From: Arctopsyche grandis
Lineage: Eukaryota; Arthropoda; Insecta; Trichoptera; Hydropsychidae
Assembly (NCBI RefSeq): GCF_051622035.1
Contig: NC_135356.1
Span: forward strand, 16,389,793 to 16,453,792
DNA: 64,000 bases
Reading direction: 5' to 3'
The first letter of the stretch is position 1. Each line of letters begins with the position of its first letter. Under the pieces are notes generated by a model that did no database searches, was not told where the DNA came from, and saw only the letters and a program-made list of their open reading frames with translations. A program made the translations under genes and the position numbers. This document shows positions 21,937 to 34,519 of this stretch, one piece after another.

Positions 21937-23539
21937 ATATTTATTTATTTTATTCTAAACAGACCATTGTGGCATAACAGGAATTCCTAAAGCGCCACAA
22001 TGGTCAAAAAATATAACCCAAAAAAAAACAAAATAACAATTAAACATAAATTAATACATAACGAAAATAATATACTCATCAATTACATGAAATATAAAAA
22101 AAAATGCCGTTCAACAACATTCAGTGAATCATTGGGATACTCCTCGGTGCCTCCACATACATACACTAATCCGTCAAAAACTGCAGCCGTCGAGCCTGAT
22201 CGCTTATATTTCATCGGGAGCAATTCAGTTCGTAGCTTTGAGATGAGATCCATGCACCAGACCTATATTTTCATGTTTCGTACATATATAAAACATTGCT
22301 AATTGTTGAATATGAGTAAATTGAGTAATTGTTGAATATGAGAAGTGAAAAATATGGAATAGTACATGTGATATTGTTTTGAGTTGCTGACTATCACCGA
22401 TGTAATTACCAATGTAATGATAAGTAAGTAATATGCATGTACAATAGAACCACGATTATCCGTTTTCAACACATTATACATAAACATATTCTTGAATACA
22501 TATTATTTGGTTTGATTTTTAAATGCTTTTTATTATTACGAAATTATGTTCACAATACATCTTATATGTACATATTTTAATAGCTACTGATCTACTGATC
22601 ATTTTCTATTTTACAATTTTATTTTATTTGGTTAGTAATCATAGTATTATATTATTCTAGGGTGCTCTCGAGTTGAACATCCCTGGAGTCTGTACATCCA
22701 TAACATATAGAAAATGTTTTACAATGTAACAAAGATAAACAAATAATGTTACCGACGACGTAACAAGTTCATTATAAAATGACGAATTCACTTTTAGATA
22801 CCGTCCATATTAAAGATGAAGCCGATGGCATAATCATCGCTCTTGTACAAAACATGCAGAATGACTCTCCGGCAACGTCCCATTGGCTCCGAAGCTGAGA
22901 AAACAAAACGACCTTCTTTTTTACATATAATTACTATTGTAACAAGTGAACATAAATAAAGGATCCTCTTACTAACACAATCAGTGTTTTCGTAGACCTC
23001 CCGGCGGTACATTTACCGCGGTGAATTAAGATTAAATTTTGATTTGACATTCGAACTGTCAAAGTGAAATGAACGCAAAAGCGATTGCCAGCCTTCTCGG
23101 ATGCGAGCGATGCTAACGTCAGATGGGCTGACAGATACCCGCGAGCTCCTCGCGAAGACCACAAACAACGGCCACGAGGGCCTTTGGCTCGAACATATGT
23201 CTAGTCGATAATAATAAAAATTTCGTAAATAAAAAGTATTTGAGAATATTTTTGTTTGTGTGACCAATTTAAAATTTTTGGGTGTGACCAGTTTTCTCGT
23301 GACCAGTTTTAGCGTGTGACTAGTTTTCTCGTGACCAGTTTTAGCGTGACGGATGATCACGAGTGACCGATCTAGAGCGACCAGTTGTCCTGTGACAGGT
23401 TCACATTTGACTAGTAGTCCCTTTACCCTATATATCACAAGGTAAGATTTTTGCACTACTCGCATGCGCTGATTTATACAAATGCTGATAAAATTAAAGA
23501 GCGGCCGACGGACGGTCGAACTCCTAGGCGTGACCCTGA
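21937..23539. repeat. Copy B of 1-1639
   Basis: Near identical to copy A, including the hairpin (21962-22005) and the GTGACC minisatellite (23284-23400). Differences: GGCCAC is single here, one base breaks the CCGCGGTA palindrome, and about 100 bp of A (roughly 712-800) is replaced by a 37-bp BEL LTR end (22660-22696). Confidence 0.88.
22660..22696. mobile_element. 37-bp terminal fragment of the BEL/Pao LTR
   Basis: It is the exact reverse complement of the first 37 bases of the LTR at 41375 (TGTACAGACTCCAGGG...). It sits inside a relic of the satellite module, and the rest of the LTR is missing. Confidence 0.85.
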
Positions 23540-26396
23540 TTAGAGGCCACAATTTTGATTTGGAAGATCACAGCCTCCGAAAGTAATTAAAGGTTGACGC
23601 AATCAATACTCCGAGACGATTCACTGTAAATTCGCCTAATGCAATTCGCCGAATTCGAGTATACTTACTAAGCGAGTAGGTTGAATATCAAGATATTTAC
23701 CTAACCTCAGTATGTCGAAACACAAATTGGTCGAATGAAGGCTATTTATGTGGCTCCAAATTTTTAAACTCTTTCCAATGTTAAATTTTATTTATCGCTG
23801 TGTGAATGAGCTGATAAGCATTAAATTTTGTGCGAAACAATTAGACATGTCACAGGCTACAGTTATCGATTGAAATCATTGTTTACTTAGGGTCTGTGTG
23901 GTGTCGCTAATAGAACAAGCAAATACCATGATCGGTGGAGAAGAGATGGCCATTGAAATTAGCAAACGTCAAAACATTGAATTTATATACGTACCAAATT
24001 TTTTGTAAAAAACTTCTATAGCTTCACACAAGAGTATTTTTATTACATGACTTGATACAAAAGTCAATTTTCTTTAACGTTAGTTGTTTTACATATTGAT
24101 TATTCATATATTGAAAAGAATTTACGACAGTTATACATATGTACATACATATATGTGTTCTGTGTTGTCTGTAATAAGTTGACCATCTGTAACACCACCC
24201 ATGAGTTTTTATTACATGAAAATGTTTATTATAAATTGGTTTATTTCTGTAACTTGATTAATAAATTATTTATTATTTATTGTATTGCTTGTTTCTTGTC
24301 TTGTTATTATTGTTTATATTTCATTGTGTTTTGCAATCTACAATACATATGTAGTATAAATTACTAACTGATTTATATTTGTTATGTATTCATCATAATT
24401 TATATTTATTACGTGCATATATTTAAAATTATTAATTATTTATTATGGAAATTGTATCAATCGTGGAAATTGTACTAGTCTGTCTATTATACATGCGTTT
24501 TCTTTGTCACCTTCTTTTAATATTGATGATTGGAAAGCCAATTTTAATATATGTACAATAAAAAAAATCTGTACATCTTTTTTGATTCCTTTTTATTTTA
24601 TTCCGTTTTATTACTTAATTTTATCATACATAATATTGTAAATATGTACAATGGTTGCTATATAATATAGTATAGTATATATATAGCAAAAGGTAATACA
24701 AACCTACAAAAGCAATATATGTTTTTTCAATGTTCACTCGCCATTAGGTGGGAAATCCTTTTTAAATCTTCTGTCGGAAGCAATATGGTGTATATAGCAA
24801 TATAGTTTAAGGGCTATTTGCAAAGACATGTTATAACATTTATCTGTCTATGTTACTACGCCATCTGTTGATATCGCGTCGAAAAAGATAGATTTTCGGT
24901 AAAAGCGTCATTAGTGGAATAGCATTAGGTGTATTGCATTCGACCAATTTACCTGCTCCCCTCCGAGACAAAGCCAAACGCTTCAGTGCTAGCCGGTAGG
25001 TGCGAGTGAGTGCACTTGAATATTTCACGTACTTTTGGTATTACCTCCTATTACTAATTTTATTACTATCATCAAAATGAAATCAGTGCTGCATCGAACC
25101 GGAGCGCATGGGAGCGCCGCTCCCTTTCGTGAAATCAAGAAACGTAGCGCTTCCATTCATGAACTACACGTCTTTTCAATCCTACCGCTCCTCTACGACA
25201 CGAAGTCCCCGCAGAGACACCATCTTTGAAATCACAAAGAAAATCCAGGCCACGATGCGACGCGTGTTGACCTGCTGACTGCTGACCTGCTGACCTGCTG
25301 ACCTGCCGATGACGATGACGAGCTCTACTACATCCACAACAAGGAGCAAAAAATGCGTCGCATCGGGGCGTTGTCCCAAGAGGGCGCCACAATGATGTTA
25401 ATGTTAAAAAAATATTATAAATTTTTAGCTATATTATATCATATACAGCTAAAATATATATAAATAAAAATAAAATTATATTCTTTTTATTGTATGTATT
25501 TTATAAAATAAATTTAAAATTGCGATAACATTTAATTTAGTTTCATTTTTACCATACATATACATATATCTACGAATAACTATTATACATACGTATATAC
25601 AGACATGAATAAAAAATTTAAATGGCTTTTTTTTTTGGCCCCTAAGAGAAAATTAAATTCAACATTTTAAAAATCAAAATCAACATTTTACAAATCAAAA
25701 TCAAATTTACCACAATACAATTCAGTTAAACCTTAACCTAAGCTTAAGCGCAAGTGATTATGAAAATCTAATTATTTACTCAGTGACTCTAATTTGAAAA
25801 AAATATACAAAGATCAGCCATTAAATGCTTTCTCAGCGAGTAAGTAAAATTTATATGTTTTATAAATTTTTATTAGGAAAGTCTCGAGTGTCTCTAGTAA
25901 TCTATAAGGAAGATCCTTATAGATCACTCGAAGCGTTCTGAATAGAAGCGAAAGGCTAATGACAAACTATACTTTATGCGTGGTTCAGGAGCAACACACG
26001 CGAGTCTGCAAGTGTATAAATATATTTATTGTGTATAAAATATTAGGGGCCCCGCCGAAGGGGGCGCAGCCCCTAATAAAACAAAAATAAAAATATATTT
26101 TTATATACCCCGGGTAATAAAGCTAGTACTTTATGTAAATAAATTTGATATTCTATATATTAGATCATTTGAATAAAAGATTCAATTAGAGAAATATGTA
26201 CGGTGTTACGGGGACGAGTAGGAGATTATAATAATTAAAAACATAATTTTGATATGCTTATATTATATTTTCCAAAGCAGTTTGTATTTACAGTAATAAG
26301 CTTATATTTACGTATAATCACAAGTACTAGTTACTTATTAAACAGTTCAATCACAAGTTACTAGTTGGCAGTATCGGCTCGTGAGAATTCATAGTA
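23540..26396. repeat. Copy B of 4416-7233 with the empty non-LTR site
   Basis: The uninterrupted sequence CCCTGATTAGAGGCCAC at about 23535 is the pre-insertion site for the element at 1644-4415. It includes the dispersed repeat (24477-24969) and the hairpins corresponding to 6729 and 6884 (26041-26078). No gene was seen. Confidence 0.85.
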
Positions 26397-28139
26397 GCTT
26401 TTTTTGGCTGCAGAGATTGATCAGGCTGTAGTAGCTCGTTGACTATGGTCAACGGTGATTAAAAGAAAACAAAAATAGCGTGCATATGTACTATACTAGT
26501 AGGCTGCAGCCCCGCAGCCCATGCCGACGACAAAAATAGCATGAATTTGTATTGTACAGGAAGGTCTGCAGCCCCGCAGCTCATATGGACGAGCCGCCAC
26601 TGCTAGTTAGGCACTTAAATCGCAAGTTACCAGGTAGGCTGTTTAATCGCAAGTGCCTTAACAAAGGGCTGGTGGTTGTATATATCAAATCTGTTGGGTG
26701 AAATCAACCAATCAGAGAACAGTGAAACATATGTCTAAATCCGAATATACATATGTAGCTAGAGTTTAACTTTGAAACAAAGTATTTTAATAACAATCTG
26801 GGGGAAGAAGTAATACAACTTAAGTTTTTACATACATATGTATGTTTGAATTACAGAGAAGTCAATAAATCGTAGTCGTAAGACCATGGCAAAGGTTAAA
26901 AGTGGAGTGAAAACAGTATCTAGTAATTTTAGATCTGAAAAGAAACATGCGTTTGCAATAAAGAACGATGTGGGGTTGACAATTATGTACATATCACTAC
27001 TTTAAGATATAGAAAAAAACATTGAGAATTGTAAAGACGTGTGTTTCGAATAGACACATTAAGACAATAATAACTTAAAATCTGGATAGAAACATATGTA
27101 CGTTGGCAATAAAGACCTTTGTGGGGTTGACAATTATCATTAGTAGAAAAATAGTTGAGAAAAATGTTGAGATTTGTAAAGACGTGTGTTTAAAATACGA
27201 GTGGGGTGAGTATTTGGGAGAGCATCCACATTACAATGGTAAGCGAGAAAAAAAATGTTTCAATATCTGGAGGTTCGAAATCCTTTTTTGAATATTATTC
27301 CTTAGTCGAGTCGTTAGAAAAGTCAAGCTTTAAACCATAAAAATATATGTATGTATATCTTTTTTTAATTTATTTATCGATATTTTGGATAAAAATATGG
27401 TATGATATTTATGAATGGAAATTTGAAACTATTACAATATACATATGTACACGGTTATGTCGCAGGGCTAATGTAATATATGAATCGAATGAAATTAATT
27501 TTAGATAAGAGAAAAAATAATTTTAAATAAATAATAAGTTGAGGAAATTGTATCAAAACTCGATATTCTGACGTTAAAGCGCTGACGTTAACAATGCGTG
27601 ACGTCACACTTTTCAACCATAGCTCTGTATTTTGAGGCCATGTCTTTTTATTTACAAGCTTTTTTTAACTCTTTATTCTATTGCATAGCGTGTAAACATT
27701 TCGTCAATATACTAAGGTATTTCCTAACTTTCATTGTGCTGTACAATCAGATCAACAACAGAAGAAAAATTTATTATTTTTATATGACAGATTTGCTATC
27801 TTATAAACGGTAAGCGGACTATTCCGCAAAAGCGATCACGCGCAAGTCGTAGAATTCAAGGTCTTTAATAATATCACTGTAAGCTTGGCTGTCCATAACA
27901 TGACGTTGACAATTACTTTTATCGTCTAAAAAATATAAATTTCCATTAATATAAAATACTAGCTGTATTACCCGGCTTCACTCAGTGTTTATAATATAAA
28001 CCGCTTAAACATGACTAAGCTAATAGTAAACATTAAATTAAAAAAAAAAAATTAAAAAAAAAAATTTTAAAAATTTAAAAACAAATTTTAAAAATTTGAA
28101 AAAAAGAAAAAAAATAAAATAAAAAAAATCATTTTTTTT
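26397..28139. repeat. Copy B of the 7234 block
   Basis: Near identical to 7234-8982. A simple-sequence tract differs (AAAGAAAAAAAATAAAA here; AAATAAATAAAATAAAA in A and C). Copy C restarts within it at the base equivalent to 27872. Confidence 0.85.
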
Positions 28140-28462
28140 TGCCTTCTAGGGCTTCGCCCTCGGCGCCCCCCTGAGCCTTTGCCTTCTAGGGCTTCGCCCC
28201 TCCACGCCCCCATGTGCAATTGCCGTTAAGGGCTACGCCCCCCTTAGATGATGCCTTTTAGGGCTTCGCCCCTCCGCGCCCCCATGTTTAAATGCCGTCT
28301 AGGGCTTCGCCCCCATGATCAGTTGCCTTTTAGGGCTTCGCCCCTCCACGCCCCCATGATTAAATGCCGTCTAGGGCTTCGCCCCCCTTAGTTAATGCCT
28401 TTTAGGGCTTCGGCCCTCCGCGCCCCCAAGATTAATTGCCGTTTAGGGCTTCAATTAATCTT
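28140..28462. repeat. Minisatellite, copy B
   Basis: Same alternating array and closing inverted repeat as 8983-9305. Confidence 0.9.
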
Positions 28463-28642
28463 GAATTTTTTTTTACAGATTACACGTTGCAGTTCTTTAT
28501 AGGACACTTTATTGTATCATAATTTAACTTTAACATGAAATGTTTCTTATGGGGCGGTTCAAATACATAAAAAAAAAAAAATACCTGTGAGAACATCGAC
28601 AATATTGGCTACTATATTATATTTGTATTTGTTCTGTCGTAG

Positions 28643-29107
28643 TAGTCTGTCTATTATACATGCGTTTTCTTTGTCACCTTCTTTTAATATTGATGATTGG
28701 AAAGCCAATTTTAATATATGTACATCTTTTTTGATTCCTTTTTATTACTTAATTTTATCATACATTTTATTGTAAATATGTACAATGGTTGCTATTTAAT
28801 ATAGTATAGTATATATAGCAAAAGGTAATACAAACCTACAAAGGCAATATATATTTTTTCAATGTTCACTCGCCATTAGGTGGGAAATCCTTTTTAAATG
28901 TTCTGTCGGGCGCAATATGGTGTATATAGCAATATAGTTTAAGGGCTATTTGCAAAGACATGTTATAACATTTATCTGTCTATGTTACTACGCCATCTGT
29001 TGATATCGCGTCGAAAAAGATAGATTTTCGGTAAAAGCGTCATTAGTGGAATAGCATTAGGTGAATTGATTTAGGTGAATTGCATTCGACCAATTTACTT
29101 GCTCCCG
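28643..29107. repeat. Dispersed repeat, copy B member
   Basis: Copy of 9486-9950. Confidence 0.85.
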
Positions 29108-30378
29108 CTGCCGTTACGACGCCATTATTGTGGCATCCAAACGTGACGCCTCGGCGTGGTAGCATCTTAATCTATACGCATTTAACCTATTAGGTGATGC
29201 TTAAAATATATATATATAGTATTTTAAAAGCTCCAAATTCATTCGCATAAGGATAAGTGCGCGTTGGTTTTCGTCAAGTGCTCACGCGGAACTCATTGGG
29301 CCCCATAATAAGTCAGTGGCTTTCGAGACTCCATCTAATAATAAAAATGGCTCTAAGATTTTCCATCGGAAGTTGTGACAGAAACATTAACAGCATTTAT
29401 GGGAACGTGAGCATTTCGCAAGTTCGTGACGGAGAATTCGACCCCCCATGATGATGACCTTTCAAGGACACTTCAAACAATTGACTTGGATGCTTTGTCT
29501 ATAGAAATTGACTATACGCGGAGCTTCATATTCAGGTATAAGATACCAATTTAAATGAAATATAGAAACCTTGTAAAAAAAAAGATGGAAATGGACGTGG
29601 AAAAAAGCCATGAAACAATGGAAATTACCTAATTAACTAAACTACGGTGAGATTTTCTAAATTTATACATATATTGTTGAATAATTATAGTCCTTAAATG
29701 TAATAATATTTTGTTTTCTTTTATGAAGAATGTGACTGCTTTGGATAGCCTAAGAAACAGACGCCTCCATACTGAACGACCCGAACTTCACCGCAGAAGC
29801 GGTCTCGTCATAAAGCAATCACGCTTCTTTTACAATTCAAGAAGATTACTCGGCTGTGATGGATCCGGCATTCTTGCTGCAAGGAGTAGGAATAAGAAGA
29901 CAGTGCTTCCGGAAATCAAAGGTTTCCTCTCTGTCATATGATACTGAATAAGTGGGTGTATGACCCGCATGATTGTGGGTCCCTCTAAATTTACTACTAA
30001 AATTTTCTAGGTTAATGCACTAAAACTTCAACTGTTTTATTGTCAATTGTTGTCTAAACGTTATATTTTATTTTCAAAACAGTAAAATTAGCCCACAGTG
30101 ACTTACAGGTTGCCCTGAACTGTCACTATGGCTGGAAACATTTAAACAGTATTACAATGATACAGACAACAAAAATAGAGAAATATTATAAAAATAAATA
30201 CAGATTATTGGTTAAACCGCTCGAATCATTTTTGTCTTCGAAGAGGAAAAAATCCCACTTCCAGTTTATTAAATTAAGTGATTTCAAAAATCAAATCGAT
30301 TGGATGATTTGTTCTCTAGTTATAACTGCAGCAAATTTGAAAAATGTAGTTGCGAGAAAAACGCGTTTGAGGTTTAAG
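29108..30378. other. Duplicated block without a firm gene
   Basis: Copy of 9951-11221; nothing recognised beyond the possible exon remnant at about 29411-29535. Confidence 0.5.
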
Positions 30379-30687
30379 TTACCCATACAATGTACCTTCC
30401 TCTTCTTCGAAATACACATGTAGGGCTGCTGAAGCCTTTCTTCGAGCTGATCGGCCCTCTTTCGAAGCAGCCTGTTGACGATGATCTGCTATTTGTAGCC
30501 TCGTATCATCTTTGTCAGCGGCATAATCGTTTGCTGCAGGTCCAACTATTAATCCCATCACATTGAACATTTTTAAAATAGAAGAATAACCTTCATTGAT
30601 TATTGACGTAGTAAAGTAATTGGATAATTCGATAGTTTTGAGACCACTGTGGAGGTGTTTTGGAGCAAAGTGCCAAATTTTTTTCAA
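30379..30687 (-). pseudogene. Mutator-like(?) transposase tail, copy B
   Basis: The predicted protein is identical to 11222-11530; the same premature stop and the same upstream stop are present. Confidence 0.45.
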
Positions 30688-30860
30688 AATTTCACACTAG
30701 TTAATACACTGCGGAAATTTTATTAAATAACGACCAGCTGTCATTGTATGGATCATAAACTTCTATCATGTCAGAGATTCCAACGTGATGTTCGATTGCT
30801 AGAATGCAAACTTTCAACGGTAAAGTTGATCTGCTGTTTTTAATAAGATACAATTCTTAT

Positions 30861-31103
30861 AAATGCTCATAATACATGTAATACATATTAATTAAAGACT
30901 CTAAAGTCGACGATCTAAAGCAGATTGTGTTTAGGAAATCTTCAACACATTTTACTGGATGTTCTATAAAATATTCACTCTTAGCTTTCAATAGATTTGA
31001 CCAATTATGTCCACCTTTTCACTGAACTGTTTCAATGTCATTGCTCCGCGATAGTAATATCCGATTTTAAATTTATTTTGTTAGTAATCATAGTATTATA
31101 TTA
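30861..31103. repeat. Satellite-like module
   Basis: Copy B of 11704-11955. The right edge is joined directly to GATATCAATATGAATG, lacking the GC-rich 26 bp of copy A. Confidence 0.85.
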
Positions 31104-31613
31104 TTATAATGATATCAATATGAATGTGCGCGTGGAGCGGGGCGAATTCGCGACTTTTCGCAAAAGACACTTTGTATCCAAAAAAATGGAATAACTTTTT
31201 AACTATAGCATATTTCTACGCGAAACTTGGAGAAGTTATAGAATATGATATTATCTAAATTATTAACGTCTAATTTTACAAAAATATTATCTCTTCAGGG
31301 GGTGGTTCTGAAACAAATGCACCCTATAAGGTTTTATGTGTTAAATATATGCATATATATATATATATATATATTTTGAACAATTTAACATCTGTGCCGA
31401 TGGGACACATATTTACTCAATACAAAAAAAATGGGTTCACGAATTTACGACGTTTTTATGACGGTCGAAATGATGTTATATGAAATGATTCGTGTGTTTT
31501 CAAAGTCGAGCAACTTTATCTAATAAAACATGAGACGCAGTCATGGAGATTGTACGCGTATACAATATACTTATGATTATGTAGTACATATTTTATGTGA
31601 TTGTCCAAAGCAG
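31104..31613. other. Unclassified AT-rich segment
   Basis: Copy of 11956-12475 with a shorter AT run; no gene. Confidence 0.6.
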
Positions 31614-32516
31614 TGATCCACAACCAGTAAGCGCGTTTTATTTTTTACACGATTACTTTTTCTTTCTATCATATAACAATCTTTTTGAATTAAAATTATA
31701 AAAATAAAAATATTGTATTACAACGTAGAATATCGGCTTTTATATGTAAAATATAATTTATATAAAGGTACTTCCAAAACATTGATAATCGCCTAAATTT
31801 ACTTGGAACCTATTTTTTTTGGAAGGTTACCAATAAAAATAATGAACCGAAAAGATTTTGTTTGTACGCAATTTTGCCGATGCTTATTTTGAAAACCTTT
31901 TTTTTTAGTAAAATTTCCCCGAAAGTATCGAACCCATGCATTTGTCACGATTTGCCTTTGATAAAAAAAAAAGCCGCCGCTGCACTTGTGACGCTCTTTA
32001 GGCCCATAATTTAAGGGGGTAATAGAGAAGTTTGGAAAGCAAAATGGAGTGTTAGTGTGTTGATAAAACATTATTTTTGCGTAATTATTAACGGAAAAAT
32101 ATATGGTTGCGTTCCACGAGTTGCGAATCACTTACAATTCGCCTAAGCATTGCGCGTACATTCACGGTTGTGATATGATACTCCGACGGCGGTGATATTT
32201 GAATTAAATAAAAATACAATGAGAATTTTGTATGAGATCATGTATGTAATTACTAAGAATCAATTGCAATCAATAAAAATCGATGAAAATTTAAAATAAA
32301 CCAAAATTTTCTTTTTGTTCGATATGTCTGAAATTTAAAAAATATGATCATTTTTTTTCGAAATAATATTATATAAACCCCAATTGAGACATATATAGTC
32401 TTAAAACAAAATATTATGGCGCGTATATGTGTGGGATCGACGACGTGGAATCCACGTTCCCCGTCACAGCGCAAGGTTTACCGAGGACGTGGATTCCGCG
32501 TTCCCCGTCGTTAACG
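31614..32516. other. Unclassified B/C-specific segment
   Basis: It is present in B and C only. The left edge CAGTGATCCACAACCAGTAA looks like the start of a hAT-type end, but I could not find the matching inverted end, so no element is called. Two short minus-strand frames (31799-32131, 32253-32474) have no recognisable domain. The right end holds paired near-palindromic 24-mers (32442-32509). Confidence 0.45.
32442..32509. repeat. Two 24-bp near-palindromic direct repeats
   Basis: GACGTGGAATCCACGTTCCC (start of 32442-32465) and GACGTGGATTCCGCGTTCCC (start of 32486-32509) both end CGTC and lie 44 bp apart. Each has a CGTGG-A/T-TCC-A/G-CG near-palindromic centre. Also at about 50465-50532. Confidence 0.7.
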
Positions 32517-32775
32517 AGTTAATATGTACAGCGTAATAGGAAAAATAGCTCAAAAACCTATTTTTAATTCTTATAAATGGTCATAATACATCTAATACAT
32601 AATATTAATTAAAGACTCTAAAGTCGACGATCTAAAGCAGATTGTGTTTGGGTATTCAACCCTTTTTACTAGATGTTCTATTAAATATTCACTCTTGGCT
32701 TTCAATAGACTTGACCAATTTGGTGAATTGAATTATGTCCACCTTTTCACTGAACTGTTTCAATGTCATTGCTCC
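32517..32775. repeat. Satellite-like module
   Basis: A full unit starting TTAATATGTACAGCG. It is cut at GTCATTGCTCC, where a Gypsy integrase fragment begins. Confidence 0.88.
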
Positions 32776-32776
32776 A

Positions 32777-33376
32777 TCAGTGTTTTGTTTCTGGTGGAGT
32801 CTCATATTGTGCTGGTTGTGGTTGTTCTTGCGAAGTTGGCTGTGACTTTTCTTGTGATGTTGGCGGTGTGTCCAGGTTCTGTAGAAATGCGGGCTTAACT
32901 CTGTCTATTGATACTGCTTTTTCTGAACCGGCTATGTCTAACCACATGTTCTTACTGTTTCGTCGTAAAACATTGTATGGTCCTTCATATGGTGGTTGTA
33001 GTGGTGCGCATACTGAGTCTGTCCTTAAGAAGATGTATTTGCAGTCGTGAAGGTGTTTGTTGACGAAAGTTTTGTGTTGCCCATGGTGTTGTATCGTTGG
33101 TCTTATCTGATGCATGGTTCTTAGTAGTTTTCCGGCAAATGTTGATGCGTCTTCGGGTGGTGTATTTAAAAATAGGTCTGCTGGTAGACAAAGTGTTGTG
33201 CCGTATGTCAGTTGTGTCAGTTGAGAATAGCCAATGTCTTCTCTGACCGCTGATCGTAGTCCAAGTAGTATCATGGGCAAAACGTCTGTCCATTTGTCTG
33301 TGTTGCAGGCTTTGATGGATGCCTTGAGTGTTCTGTGACATCGTTCTATTATTCCGTTTGATTGCGGGTGGTATGC
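32777..33376 (-). pseudogene. Gypsy integrase C-terminal fragment, family 1
   Basis: The frame opens at AYHPQSNGIIERCHRTLKAS, which carries the last catalytic Glu of the DDE core. It continues through WTDVLPMILLGLRSAVREDI, YGTTLCLPADLF, the HHGQHKTFV region and a terminal GPY/F-like PPYEGPYNVLRRN module with VSIDRVKPAFL, ending in a Pro/Gln-rich tail and a stop. The first two catalytic Asp and the zinc-binding N-terminus are absent. On its upstream side it is joined in frame to a linker from a different Gypsy family (VEWKNA). Its stop lies one base from the satellite module. No function is expected alone. Confidence 0.9.
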
Positions 33377-33574
33377 GGCGTTCTTCCACTCGACGATTTT
33401 GTCGATCGTCGTGTTTGTCATCTCGTTGGGCAAGATCCCTACGAGGGCTACTCGTGCTTCCGGTTCTGCGGGTTCTACTGGTTCCGTTCAGGCCAAGTCG
33501 TTTTCTTGATCGGTTGTCTCTGCGCGTGAGCATTTGGGACACTTCCGTACACGGTGAACGATAGCTTCAGCAGC
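33377..33574 (-). pseudogene. Gypsy RNase H-integrase linker, family 2 (duplicate)
   Basis: Read on the minus strand it contains CPKCSRAETTDQE and later LPNEMTNTTIDKIVEWKNA, the stretch that precedes integrase in the neighbouring element. One in-frame stop lies between the two parts. It is identical to 36158-36355. Here it is joined in frame to the foreign integrase at 33376. Confidence 0.7.
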
Positions 33575-33860
33575 TGTAATGTGTGTAGATGTATGGATGA
33601 CCAATGGCTGTGTGTGTGTGTGTCGTCGTCTCTCGTTCAGCTCGCTCTGGAGCACGTGCTGGAACAGTGCCTGTGCCCCTTTGTGGCGGGGGCTGTGGAT
33701 GAGTAAGCTGGCTGGTCAGGCAAGGTAGACCAGCCACGCCAAGACCGTCTCGGCCGGCGGATGGCGGGCGTCTCAGTTTGTCAGATGAGCGCGCCTCGTA
33801 AAATGAGTGCGCGCCCGTGAGAGCCCAAAACACGGCCATGTGGGTTTTTTGGCTCGGACA
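33575..33860 (-). mobile_element. 286-bp LTR (family a) with polypurine tract
   Basis: The + strand reads TGTAATGTGTGTAG...TTGGCTCGGACA (TG...CA). On the minus strand it is preceded by a purine-rich tract (CCAACCCGGGGAGTA, 33861-33877), so it is a 3' LTR in minus orientation. It lies between an RNase H fragment and an integrase linker, the place where pol should be continuous. It is identical to 36356-36641. No partner 5' LTR is present in the window. Confidence 0.75.
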
Positions 33861-33908
33861 TACTCCCCGGGTTGGAATAAATATAAATATAAATAAATAT
33901 TTCAAGAA

Positions 33909-34196
33909 TCAACATAAACAATTCAAATGATACAGATAAGAGGTCTTTGCAATCATTTGCAAAGCTAATATGTTGACACACGGCCTTCGCGATAGTGCGT
34001 CCGCGTTCCCGTGCTTTATCCCCGGTCGATGAATGATGGTCACGTTGTACTGGCCCAGAATTTCCAGCCACCTCGCCAACTGGCCCCCCGGTCTTTTGAA
34101 GTTCTTCAGCCACGTTAACGCTGAGTGGTCGGTTCGTAACGTGAACTTCGAGCCCGATAGGTAGTGGTGGAAGTGTTGAATGGCTTTAATTGCCGC
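33909..34196 (-). pseudogene. Gypsy RNase H fragment, fused to satellite frame
   Basis: The region from AAIKAIQHFHHYL contains FTLRTDHSALTWLKNF (RNase H Asp), GQLARWLEILGQYNVTIIHR and the terminal HGNADALSRRPC, the classic end of Ty3/Gypsy RNase H. The N-terminal third and the RT are missing. Upstream, the frame is continuous with the satellite frame (MKQFSEKVDTIQFTKL), giving a 111-residue chimeric frame from 34244. After RRPC it runs into unrelated sequence holding a perfect CTTTGCAA/TTGCAAAG hairpin (about 33948-33967). The same fusion is at 36690-36977. Confidence 0.88.
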
Positions 34197-34519
34197 CAAT
34201 TTGGTGAATTGAATTGTGTCCACCTTTTCACTGAACTGTTTCAAAGTTAATGCTCATAATACATCTAATACATAATATTAATTAAAGACTCTAATGTCAA
34301 CGATCCTAAGCAGATAGTGTGTGGTTATTAAACAGCTTTTACCAGATGTTCTATTAATTATTCACTCTTGGCTTTCAATAGACTTGACCAATTTGGTGAA
34401 TTGAATTATGTCCACTTATTCACTGAACTGTTTCAATGTCATTGCTCCGCGATAGTAATATCCGATTTGAAATTTATTTTGTTACTAATCATAGTAATAT
34501 ATTATTATAATGTTAATAT
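34197..34519. repeat. Satellite module, partial unit plus full unit
   Basis: A truncated unit (34197-34247) runs straight into a full one (34248 onward), showing tandem arrangement. It ends at TTAATAT, the insertion point of the Gypsy LTR. Confidence 0.88.

Noticed and set aside
31614-32131. hAT-type element starting CAGTGATCCACAACC
   Set aside because: No matching inverted end or 8-bp target duplication could be found at the right side.
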